A stretch of DNA of 5,113 nt from positions 1-5,113 of the forward strand of contig WTGD01000440.1 of the NCBI GenBank assembly GCA_011523725.1. Direction: 5' to 3'. Position numbers and translations under genes: made by a program. The stretch comes from Nitrospinota bacterium. GTDB taxonomy: Bacteria; UBA8248. This document shows, piece after piece, positions 1-5,113 of this stretch. The notes under the pieces were generated by a model, which had not been told where the DNA came from, did not search any database, and saw nothing but the letters and a program-made list of their open reading frames with translations. How positions within the stretch are numbered: position 1 is the first letter of the stretch; each line of letters begins with the position of its first letter.

Positions 1-1
1 A

Positions 2-217
2 CAGGGCTGGGGGGACGGGCTGCCCGTCATCCCGCCCACCGAAGAGCGGGTGGCGACCATGGTGGAGGCATCAAAGCGGCCGCCCGAGGAGTCCCGCGGC
101 CGCATATATGTCGGACATATATGTCCGACCTACACGAACCTCCCTTGCCAAGGGATAAAAGCAACGGTCCCCAGGAGTGCTTTCTCAACAACCCCCTTCG
201 GGCGAGATTGTATATAA
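2..217 (+). CDS. 3' fragment of an unidentified protein with a WGDGLPVIPPTEERV segment
   Basis: This frame is open from the window edge to TAA at 215-217 (71 codons); its start lies outside. The first residues read QGWGDGLPVIPPTEERVATM. From memory this resembles a conserved segment, typically followed by a few hundred more residues, in uncharacterised proteins often found near transporters and UGSC-type proteins. Here the resemblance ends at about residue 30 (KRPPEESRGR). The frame then crosses two GCGGCCGC copies and an AT-rich palindrome, and its tail (IYVGHICPTYTNL...) looks like translated non-coding DNA. The true coding part may therefore be only about 2-100. It could be the natural C-terminus of a longer protein, or a gene truncated by deletion or recombination. 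No function is assigned. The next gene starts 45 bases after the stop on the same strand. Confidence 0.5.
   Translation, partial: QGWGDGLPVIPPTEERVATMVEASKRPPEESRGRIYVGHICPTYTNLPCQGIKATVPRSAFSTTPFGRDCI
76..103. repeat. Paired GCGGCCGC octamers, potential GC hairpin
   Basis: GCGGCCGC occurs at 76-83 and again at 96-103, separated by 12 bases. The octamer is self-complementary, so the two copies can form an 8-bp all-GC stem with a 12-base loop. It lies where the upstream reading frame stops looking protein-like and directly abuts the AT-rich dyads that follow. No T-run follows it on the plus strand, so it is not a convincing intrinsic terminator, though it could act as an mRNA 3'-end stabiliser or be chance in GC-rich DNA. 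Confidence 0.4.
103..131. promoter_or_regulatory. Tandem GTC-N-GAC dyads, probable GntR/FadR-type operator
   Basis: Bases 103-123 form a perfect 21-bp dyad around base 113 (arm CATATATGTC, centre G). Bases 110-129 form a perfect 20-bp palindrome, GTCGGACATATATGTCCGAC. Together they contain two GTC-N-GAC cores, centred at 113 and 126 and thus 13 bp apart. The FadR subfamily of GntR regulators binds sites of the form TGGTCNGACCA, so the core, symmetry and odd centre fit that family; this is an inference and no regulator gene is in the window. The site lies about 82 bases upstream of the TATAAT at 213-218, which places it upstream of, not over, that promoter. It may govern the PLP-enzyme gene or a second unseen promoter. 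A transcription terminator is unlikely because the arms are AT-rich and no T-run follows. Confidence 0.55.
141..155. other. Small inverted repeat TCCCTT-GCC-AAGGGA
   Basis: A perfect 6-bp stem with a 3-base loop lies ten bases after the double operator. No T-run follows (next bases TAAAAGC), so terminator function is weak. The TTGCCA inside it is 5/6 to a -35 box, but no -10 lies at the right distance. It may be a protein site or chance. Confidence 0.2.
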
Positions 218-218
218 T
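213..218 (+). promoter_or_regulatory. Candidate -10 box (TATAAT) for the PLP-enzyme gene
   Basis: This is an exact consensus hexamer, 44 bases before the ATG at 263, in an AT-rich patch of otherwise GC-rich DNA. A start near 225 would give a leader of about 38 bases. There is no good -35 at 16-18 bp; the best match, TCAACA at 185-190, is 22 bp away. The promoter may thus need an activator or a different sigma factor. A short dyad, GAACC-AG-GGTTC (224-235), covers the expected start site and could be an operator. Confidence 0.4.
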
Positions 219-250
219 CCTCAGAACCAGGGTTCCCCGATTTCTTTGAC

Positions 251-255
251 GGGAG
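251..255 (+). promoter_or_regulatory. Ribosome binding site of the PLP-enzyme gene
   Basis: GGGAG lies seven bases before the ATG at 263 and is followed by an A-rich spacer (AAAACAG). It supports that start over later in-frame ATG codons. Confidence 0.7.
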
Positions 256-262
256 AAAACAG

Positions 263-1396
263 ATGATCGAAAAACAGGCGGCGGTTGCGCCGGATTTTGC
301 GGCTTTGAGAGATGAATTTCCCGTCACCCGGAATTGGACCTATCTCGACCTCGCCAACAAGGCGCCTTTGCCGCAGTGCGCTCAGGACGCCATCCCTGAT
401 TTCCTGCGGGAGATGAACGAGCTCGGCGGCCGGGAGGCCTTCTCCAGGCTCCGCGTGGAGGAGGTTCGCGCCTCGCTGGCCGCACTCCTGGGCGTTGAGC
501 CGGGGACAATCGCGTTCATCAAGAATACGTCGGAGGGCCTGAACATCGCCGCGCAGGCGCTGGATCTCAAGGCGGGGGACAACGTCATCCAGGCGGAGAT
601 GGACCACCCGAACCAGGTGTACGCCTTGAAGCGCCTGCAAGAAAGGGGCGTTGAACTCAGGTGGGTGCGAAGCGGGGAGGGCTACCCCCCGGTAGAGGCC
701 TTCATCGAGGCGATGGATGAGCGAACGCGCGTCGTGGCGGTCTCCTACGTGACTTTCGGCACCGGCTGCCGGGTGGACCTGCCCGCCTTGGGCGCGGCCT
801 GCCGCGAGCGCGGGGTCGTCTTGATGACCGACGCGATTCAGGGGGTCGGGATTCTATCGGCATCTTTGCCGGCCCTCGGGGCGGACATCGTAGTCTGCGG
901 CGGGCACAAGGGGTTGCTCGGCCTGCCGGGCACGGGCTTTCTCTATTGCCGCGAAGACCTGATTCCCGGGATGACGCCCCCTTTCTTCGCCCGCGCCAGC
1001 ATGGTGCCTGAAGCGCGCCCCCGGATGGAGGTCGAACTGGCCCCGGACGCCGGCAGGTTCGAGATCGGAAATCAAAATTATTTGGGCCTTTGGGTCCTCG
1101 GCCGCTCGGTCGAGTTCCTTGGCAATGTGGGGCTTGCGCAGATCGAGGAGCGCGTGCGGGGGTTGACGACGTACCTGATGGAGCTGCTGGAGAGGCGAGG
1201 GGAGAAGATTCTGACCCCTCGCCCCTGGGAGCAGCGCGCCGCCATCGTGAGCATCGAGTCGCCCGATCCGCCCAAGGCGGCGGCGCAATTGCGCGAGAAG
1301 AGAATCCTCGCCAGCGCGCGCAACAACGCCCTTCGCTTCGCGCCGCATTTCTACAACACCGAAGAAGAAATCGAGCGCGTGGTCGGTCTGCTCTAG
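263..1396 (+). CDS. PLP-dependent class V aminotransferase-fold enzyme, SufS/isopenicillin N epimerase-like, no desulfurase cysteine
   Basis: The product has 377 residues, a normal length for a fold-type I enzyme of the class V aminotransferase superfamily. It is probably cytosolic. Visible features are the phosphate-binding NTSEG (88-92), HPNQ (115-118), the cofactor-pocket D190 and Q193 within MTDAIQGVG, the Schiff-base lysine K216 in GGHKGLLGLPGTG, the RFEIGNQN segment (265-272), and the C-terminal domain ending LRFAPHFYNTEEEIERVVGLL. That last stretch is very close to the SufS tail (RxSPHFYNTxEEI). SufS and IscS carry a catalytic cysteine in a loop before this tail. Here the segment reads ILASARNNALRFAPHFYN and there is no cysteine after C229, so sulfur transfer from cysteine is unlikely. 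More probable roles are an aminotransferase, epimerase or lyase acting on an amino acid; the substrate cannot be told. The start is set by GGGAG at 251. It is transcribed alone and converges on the TRAP permease gene. Confidence 0.88.
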   Translation: MIEKQAAVAPDFAALRDEFPVTRNWTYLDLANKAPLPQCAQDAIPDFLREMNELGGREAFSRLRVEEVRASLAALLGVEPGTIAFIKNTSEGLNIAAQALDLKAGDNVIQAEMDHPNQVYALKRLQERGVELRWVRSGEGYPPVEAFIEAMDERTRVVAVSYVTFGTGCRVDLPALGAACRERGVVLMTDAIQGVGILSASLPALGADIVVCGGHKGLLGLPGTGFLYCREDLIPGMTPPFFARASMVPEARPRMEVELAPDAGRFEIGNQNYLGLWVLGRSVEFLGNVGLAQIEERVRGLTTYLMELLERRGEKILTPRPWEQRAAIVSIESPDPPKAAAQLREKRILASARNNALRFAPHFYNTEEEIERVVGLL

Positions 1397-1406
1397 GGGG
1401 AATTGT

Positions 1407-3401
1407 TCATCCGCTCTTTGGGGCGCTGCCCCCCAGCAATTGTTTCTGAAACGTCCATCCACCGTGGCGCGCGAACTGGAAAATCACGAGAATCGCCAAC
1501 AAGACGAATCCGGAACCTTGTATGGCGAGCGCAGGCCAGAGCATCATAAACGCGCCGAGGAGAAGCCCTCCTCTCTCGGCCCAGGTTGCCCTCCCGATCA
1601 GATATCCGCTGAGACCGGCCATGCCCGCGGCAAGCGCGATGCCGGTCGTCAAAGTAACCAGGATGATCTCGGCCAGGCTGCCGTTCAGCAGAATGGCGGG
1701 GGAATAGGCGAAAAGGAAGGGGATCACATACAGGCCTTTCGCCGCCTTGAAGGAAGTCCAGCCGGTCTTCATCGGGTCCGCCTCGGCGATGGCGGCGGCG
1801 GTATACGCAGGGATACAGACAGGAGGCGTGTAGCAACTGTCCAGGCTGAACCAGAAGATGATCATGTGGGCCGTGACGGCGCTCATGCCGCCCAGGTCGA
1901 TGAGGGCGGGAGCCGCCATCGTCGCCAGAACGATATAGGCGGAACTGCTCGGAAGGCCCATCCCCAGAACGAAAGAAGCCACCCCGACCAGAATGATCCC
2001 GAGGAAGAGACTTCCCCCGGAAGCGGAGACGACGATAGAGGAGAATTTGAGCCCCAGCCCCGTGATCGTCGTCGCCCCGATGATGATGCCCGCAGTCGCG
2101 CAGGCGGCGGCTATTGGGGCGCACTGCTGCGCTCCCCGAACCAGTGCCCGGACGAGTTTGCCCGATCCGCTTCTCAAATAATCGAGAGCGCGCCTCGCGG
2201 AAAATCGGCGCTCCTGAACGCCCTCGTAGATATACTCGACCGTTCCCAGCAACATCATCGAAATAATGGTGGCGATGATTCCGGATACGCCGGCGTATTG
2301 CACCGACCTGCCGGCTACCATGAAATATATCAGGACGGCCGGCGGGATGAGGAAGACGAGCGCGCGCGCTATCGTATTCAGGATGTCGGGAAGATCCTCC
2401 CAGCTCAGCCCGCGGATGTCGTTTTTCGCCGCCTCCAGATGCACGAACACGAAAACGGACATAAAATAGAGCAGCGCCGGGATGACCGATATCTTGATGA
2501 TGGTGAAATAGGAAGTGCCGGTGAACTCGGCGAGCAGAAACGCCGCCGTCCCCATGATGGGAGGCATGATCTGGCCGCCGGTGGAAGCCGCCGTCTCGAC
2601 CGCCCCCGCGATGTGGGGGCGATACCCCATCTTCTTCATCAGGGGGATGGTGAAGGTGCCCGTGGTGACGATGTTGGCGGTGGCGCTTCCCGAGATGGTT
2701 CCCGAGAGGGCGCTGGCCACCACGGCCGCCTTGGCGGGCCCGCCCCGCATGCGTCCGGTCAGCAGGAACGCGAAGTCGATGTATATCTTCCCGGCGCCCG
2801 AAGCATCGAGCACGGCCCCGAACAGGATGAAGAGGAACATGTAGTTGACGAAGACGTACATCGGCGCGGACCAAAGGCCCCCGTCGGTCATGTAGAAATG
2901 GTCGATGATGTCCAGGAAACCGATGCCGCCGTGCTTGAACTCCCACGGCATCCAGGGCCCGAAGTAGGTGTAGACCAGGAAGAAAAGCGCGATCAGAGGC
3001 AGGGTCAGATTGATTGCCCTGCGCGTGGCCTCGAGAACCAAAACGATGCAAACGATTCCGAAGACGACGTCCGTGAGCAGCACGTCGTCCACGTACCGGG
3101 TGCGTTCGAGCAGCCGGTCGAACTCCCAGAGCAGCCAGGCCACGGAAACCACGGCGGCGACGCCGAGGAGGGTGACGATGCCCCTGCTCCACTGCGGCGA
3201 GGTGGTTTCGGTTTTTTTCGACGGGGAAACGAGGAAGATGATGGCGGCGGCGGCCATATAAAACATCGGCCGCTCGAAAATCGCATCCATCCCGCCAGTA
3301 ACGGCAAGGTAGATTTCCGTGAGGGACATGCCTATCGCGACCAGCGCGAGCAGATAGCCGGCGAATCCCCTGGGAGGAAAATTTGCGCCTTGGCTGACCA
3401 T
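1407..3401 (-). CDS. TRAP transporter fused permease (DctQ and DctM parts in one chain), TAXI type
   Basis: This inner-membrane protein of 664 residues moves a substrate delivered by the periplasmic binding protein, using an ion (usually Na+) gradient. It is almost entirely hydrophobic, with an N-terminal four-helix DctQ-like part (roughly 14-145) and a large DctM-like part. The hallmark is GTISGSATANIVTTGTFTIPLMKKMGY (given here only by position, 234-260), followed by ETAASTGGQIMPPIMG (269-284), and in the second half MGLPSSSAYIVLA (481-493) and SLDSCYTPPVCIPAY (519-533). These are typical of the fused permeases that pair with TAXI binding proteins. The length is usual for the family. The ATG at 3401 is the first in-frame start after an upstream TAA and has GGAAGG eight bases before it. 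The gene follows the TAXI binding-protein gene by 103 bases on the same strand, so the two form one importer. Its stop lies ten bases from that of the converging PLP-enzyme gene. Confidence 0.95.
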   Translation of the reverse strand: MVSQGANFPPRGFAGYLLALVAIGMSLTEIYLAVTGGMDAIFERPMFYMAAAAIIFLVSPSKKTETTSPQWSRGIVTLLGVAAVVSVAWLLWEFDRLLERTRYVDDVLLTDVVFGIVCIVLVLEATRRAINLTLPLIALFFLVYTYFGPWMPWEFKHGGIGFLDIIDHFYMTDGGLWSAPMYVFVNYMFLFILFGAVLDASGAGKIYIDFAFLLTGRMRGGPAKAAVVASALSGTISGSATANIVTTGTFTIPLMKKMGYRPHIAGAVETAASTGGQIMPPIMGTAAFLLAEFTGTSYFTIIKISVIPALLYFMSVFVFVHLEAAKNDIRGLSWEDLPDILNTIARALVFLIPPAVLIYFMVAGRSVQYAGVSGIIATIISMMLLGTVEYIYEGVQERRFSARRALDYLRSGSGKLVRALVRGAQQCAPIAAACATAGIIIGATTITGLGLKFSSIVVSASGGSLFLGIILVGVASFVLGMGLPSSSAYIVLATMAAPALIDLGGMSAVTAHMIIFWFSLDSCYTPPVCIPAYTAAAIAEADPMKTGWTSFKAAKGLYVIPFLFAYSPAILLNGSLAEIILVTLTTGIALAAGMAGLSGYLIGRATWAERGGLLLGAFMMLWPALAIQGSGFVLLAILVIFQFARHGGWTFQKQLLGGSAPKSG
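1420..1432 (+). terminator. Weak candidate terminator hairpin for the PLP-enzyme gene
   Basis: GGGGC-GCT-GCCCC forms a 5-bp GC stem 24 bases past the PLP-enzyme stop, inside the 3' end of the permease gene. Only a poor T-rich tail follows on the plus strand (CAATTGTTTCT). It is the only hairpin near the convergent gene ends, so transcripts probably overlap or end by Rho. Confidence 0.2.
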
Positions 3402-3402
3402 G

Positions 3403-3416
3403 CGGAACGCCTTCCG
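3403..3416 (-). promoter_or_regulatory. Permease Shine-Dalgarno within a start-site hairpin
   Basis: On the transcript the leader reads CGGAA-GGCG-UUCCG, one base before the AUG. The 5-bp stem holds the GGAA of the GGAAGG Shine-Dalgarno (3415-3410), and the last GG lies in the loop. This would reduce ribosome access and could set permease output below that of the binding protein, or couple it to passing ribosomes. The stem is short, so the effect is inferred. Confidence 0.4.
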
Positions 3417-3430
3417 GAATTATGCGGAAA

Positions 3431-3467
3431 CGGGCGCCGGGAAAATGGCCGGAATCCCCGGCGCCCG
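3431..3467 (-). other. Strong GC hairpin between binding-protein and permease genes
   Basis: CGGGCGCCGGG (3431-3441) pairs perfectly with CCCGGCGCCCG (3457-3467), giving an 11-bp stem and a 15-base loop. It begins 37 bases past the binding-protein stop and lies 29 bases before the permease start. No T-tract follows on the minus strand (TTTCCGCATAATT), so full termination is unlikely. Hairpins at this place in binding-protein transporter operons are known to protect the upstream message or to act as partial terminators, which gives excess binding protein over permease. Confidence 0.6.
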
Positions 3468-3504
3468 ACATTCCTTATGCGTCATGAATCTATGATATCT
3501 CAGG

Positions 3505-4509
3505 TTACATCGCCCCCACTTCCTTGTAATAACGGGCTGCGCCGGGGTGCATGGGAACGCCTTTCATGTTTTTCACAGAACGTTTGGGCTCCAGGAAACC
3601 GTAAAGCCTGTGGGCGCCCTTCAGATAATCCTTGTTCTCGAAAACGGTTTTGGTCACCTTGTAGATCAGGTCGGGCGATTGATCCCCTCTCGTGAAAATG
3701 ATCGTTCGGAGTCCGTAAGTATCGAGGGGTTTCTTCTGGCCGGGATAGGTATTTGCGTCCACTATCGATTCGACCAGGCCGAATTTTTCCAGCCTCTGCC
3801 GCATGCCCGCTGTGACCCCGGTGAAATTGATGGGGCGCCGCAGGGCCGCTTGTTTGATCAGCCCGTTTCCGGGGCCGGTGTGGAACAAGACGAAATCCAC
3901 GTGCTTGTCCTGATAGAAACGCATCATGGCGCGGCCTCCGCCGAGGCGGACCGAGACGCCGGCTTTCTTGAGCGCATCGGTCGAAGTTCCGTACTCCTTC
4001 AAAAGGTAGGTCGCAATGTTGTAGGTTCCCGTCCCTTTCTTCCCGATGGTGATTCCGGCCCTGGGTTTCTTCTTGACGAAATCCTCGAACGAATTGATTC
4101 CTTTCTCGACCAGTTCCGGCGCCGCCATGAAATGAACGGCGGACGTGTAGAGCCATACCATGGCCCTGAGGTTCGGGTACTTTTTTTTGTACGGTTTTTC
4201 CCCTGCGATGGCGTTTCCCACGTAATACGTGTAGCTGTAGGCAATGTCGGACTTGCCCACCCCCACCAGTTGGGGGTTGGACTTCCCCCCGCCCAGGGTG
4301 ACGTTCAGGGAGTAGTCCTTGTTCTTGCGATTGAAGACGTCCGCAAGGGCGCCCGCCATGACGTAGAGTGTGCTGGCGACGGTGGCGGCCCCGAGTTTGA
4401 CCGTTTTTTTCGCGGCTTCGACCTGTGGGGGCGCCGCCAACACAAATGCGAACAGAGTAACGCTGACCACTATCCATGCAGAATGCTGGCGACAAGTCCT
4501 TTTGAGCAT
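3505..4509 (-). CDS. TAXI-family TRAP transporter solute-binding protein
   Basis: This is the periplasmic receptor that captures the substrate and hands it to the fused TRAP permease encoded downstream. The chosen start gives 334 residues, normal for the family. Residues 1-32 form a signal peptide: a basic MLKRTCRQHS, a hydrophobic stretch WIVVSVTLFAFVLAA, and a likely cut after VEA (30-32). The mature part opens KKTVKLGAATVASTLYVMAGALAD, the place of the family's IGTG..GG.YY.LG segment, though with fewer glycines than usual. Then come a VGKSDIAYSY segment (84-93), GKKGTGTYN (156-164), which matches the SGT-type ligand loop, and the end HPGAARYYKEVGAM (321-334), typical of TAXI proteins. The frame extends 21 codons upstream, but the ATG at 4509 is preferred because GGAGGGG sits six bases before it and it starts the signal peptide directly. 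The ligand is unknown. Confidence 0.93.
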   Translation of the reverse strand: MLKRTCRQHSAWIVVSVTLFAFVLAAPPQVEAAKKTVKLGAATVASTLYVMAGALADVFNRKNKDYSLNVTLGGGKSNPQLVGVGKSDIAYSYTYYVGNAIAGEKPYKKKYPNLRAMVWLYTSAVHFMAAPELVEKGINSFEDFVKKKPRAGITIGKKGTGTYNIATYLLKEYGTSTDALKKAGVSVRLGGGRAMMRFYQDKHVDFVLFHTGPGNGLIKQAALRRPINFTGVTAGMRQRLEKFGLVESIVDANTYPGQKKPLDTYGLRTIIFTRGDQSPDLIYKVTKTVFENKDYLKGAHRLYGFLEPKRSVKNMKGVPMHPGAARYYKEVGAM

Positions 4510-4515
4510 CAGTTT

Positions 4516-4522
4516 CCCCTCC
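4516..4522 (-). promoter_or_regulatory. Ribosome binding site that decides the binding-protein start
   Basis: On the minus strand GGAGGGG lies six bases before the ATG at 4509 and is a strong Shine-Dalgarno. Two earlier in-frame ATGs (4572 and 4527) would either place this site inside the coding region or give a charged N-terminal extension before the signal peptide. Confidence 0.75.
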
Positions 4523-4533
4523 CTCATGAGAGC

Positions 4534-4550
4534 AGGATGGTTTCCATCCT
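4534..4550 (-). other. Leader hairpin upstream of the binding-protein gene
   Basis: AGGATGG and CCATCCT form a perfect 7-bp stem with a 3-base loop in the 78-base gap before the binding-protein gene. No T-run follows, so it is not a good terminator. It may be an mRNA processing or stability element, or a regulatory protein site. No convincing promoter was seen in this gap. Confidence 0.35.
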
Positions 4551-4587
4551 TGAATGGGACGTTTCTGACCAAAACCTCGATTCTTAT

Positions 4588-4992
4588 CTAAGCGCCCGGA
4601 CTCATGGCGGCAATGGCATTCTCCGTAAACTCCTTGAGGTGGTTGTAGGCTCTCTCGGATAGTTCGCATACCTCGGAGCCATAGGTGGCAGGGCCGCGCA
4701 CGTGCGTCGTTCGCAGGCTCTCGAACACCGCCAATTCGGTGAGAGCCCGCCGTGTCTCTTCGTCTATATTGGCCTCCAGGAAATCATGGTCGCCGTATTC
4801 GAAGAGATACCAGGTATGCGCAACGTCATCGTTCTCAGAGATAACCCCCTTTGCGTGAAGGGCGGCGTTCATCCAGTTCGAGCAGATGTGCATGCGGCCC
4901 CACATCACCGCCTCGAAATCCTTCTGAGGGTCGAGTTTTTTCAGCGATTGCACGAACCGCTCGGCTTTGGCCATGTGCTCTTCGATTTTCAC
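4588..4992 (-). CDS. Uncharacterised small helical protein, possibly HEPN-like
   Basis: I do not recognise this protein with certainty. From a GTG start it has 134 residues, no signal peptide or membrane segment, and looks all-helical and cytosolic. Features are a charged first helix (KIEEHMAKAERFVQSLKK), an aromatic segment RMHICSNWMNAALHAKGV (33-50), HTWYLFEY (59-66), and FESLRTTHVRGPATYG (90-105) followed by a last helix. The order of a helix with N..LHA..G, then HT, then LR...YG, then a final helix recalls HEPN-fold proteins; this is inference from pattern only. The GTG at 4992 is preferred because GGAG lies seven bases before it. An ATG 57 bases upstream in frame would overlap the end of the preceding gene, and ATG at 4974 is another option. 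It sits 22 bases after the upstream stop and 78 before the TAXI gene, so it is probably co-transcribed with the importer. Confidence 0.75.
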   Translation of the reverse strand: MKIEEHMAKAERFVQSLKKLDPQKDFEAVMWGRMHICSNWMNAALHAKGVISENDDVAHTWYLFEYGDHDFLEANIDEETRRALTELAVFESLRTTHVRGPATYGSEVCELSERAYNHLKEFTENAIAAMSPGA

Positions 4993-5014
4993 GGTGCATC
5001 TCCAGAATTTCCGG

Positions 5015-5113
5015 TCAGACCACGCTCCAGACCGCAGGACGGGCCGCATCTCCGACGATTTCCAGGAAACCGGTTTTCGCCTCCTCCAGATTTTGGAGGC
5101 ATTTGTCCATGAT
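5015..5113 (-). CDS. 3' end of an unidentified gene (or a 31-codon ORF)
   Basis: The minus-strand frame runs from the window edge to TGA at 5017-5015 and reads IMDKCLQNLEEAKTGFLEIVGDAARPAVWSVV. It contains an ATG at 5110, so it could be a small complete ORF, but it is more likely the C-terminal end of a gene starting outside. The peptide has no recognisable motif. It ends 22 bases before the next GTG start, which fits a shared operon with the helical protein and the TRAP genes. Confidence 0.45.
   Translation of the reverse strand: MMDKCLQNLEEAKTGFLEIVGDAARPAVWSVV

Noticed and set aside
76..103. The two GCGGCCGC octamers as cloning-vector (NotI) remnants
   Set aside because: The flanks show no vector sequence and the first copy sits in a plausible reading frame, so natural GC-rich repeats are the simpler explanation.
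854..1462. A 202-codon minus-strand frame inside the PLP-enzyme gene
   Set aside because: It is antisense to well-conserved PLP-enzyme motifs and has no motif of its own.
1393..3471. A 692-codon minus-strand frame longer than the permease frame
   Set aside because: It overlaps the permease in another frame and translates to a Gly/Arg/His-rich sequence without membrane helices or motifs, whereas the 664-codon frame shows clear TRAP signatures.
1440..3695. A 751-codon plus-strand open frame
   Set aside because: It lies antisense to the TRAP permease gene. Its product is extremely rich in Gly, Asp, Glu, Arg and His with no family motif, as expected for the shadow of a GC-rich membrane-protein gene.
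3547..4662. A 371-codon plus-strand frame and a 389-codon minus-strand frame (3500-4669) over the binding-protein gene
   Set aside because: Neither has a signal peptide or recognisable motif; the TAXI frame accounts for this region.
5013..5021. GGTC-A-GACC, another FadR-like core near the upstream stop codon
   Set aside because: It is only 9 bp and lies within coding sequence. A GTC-N-GAC core is expected about once in a window this size, and another occurs inside the binding-protein gene near 4246.
4702..5112. A 136-codon plus-strand frame
   Set aside because: It is antisense to the helical-protein gene, has low-complexity content, and has no good ribosome binding site that I could see.

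Overview
The window is GC-rich bacterial DNA with tightly packed genes. A periplasmic TAXI-type binding protein with a cleavable signal peptide, paired with a fused TRAP permease, points to a Gram-negative or diderm bacterium. I cannot name the genus. The gene style would suit an environmental proteobacterium-like or related uncultured lineage, but that is inference.

Layout: Bases 2-217 (+) are an open frame that starts outside the window. Its first ~25 residues look like a real conserved protein segment (WGDGLPVIPPTEERV), and it then runs into repeat- and palindrome-rich DNA and stops. Within that DNA, 103-131 holds two tandem GTC-N-GAC dyads that resemble a GntR/FadR-type operator. A consensus TATAAT (213-218) and a clear ribosome binding site lead into a fold-type I PLP enzyme of the class V aminotransferase/SufS-like superfamily (263-1396, +). 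It keeps the PLP lysine but lacks the cysteine that would make it a cysteine desulfurase.

The rest of the window reads on the minus strand as one probable operon. In transcription order these are: the 3' end (or a 31-codon ORF) of an unidentified gene (5113-5015); a 134-residue, all-helical, HEPN-like small protein (4992-4588); a TAXI-family TRAP solute-binding protein (4509-3505); and a fused DctQM-type TRAP permease (3401-1407). The last two form a complete tripartite importer, usually for organic acids or amino-acid-like carboxylates. The substrate cannot be read from sequence. The permease converges on the PLP-enzyme gene with only 10 bases between stop codons.

The binding-protein/permease gap carries a strong GC hairpin and a second small hairpin that covers the permease Shine-Dalgarno. 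This suggests the permease is made at a lower level than the binding protein. No rRNA, tRNA, CRISPR array, insertion sequence or integrase was seen. I see no clearly new system; the best leads are the double operator, the unassigned helical protein and the cysteine-less PLP enzyme.
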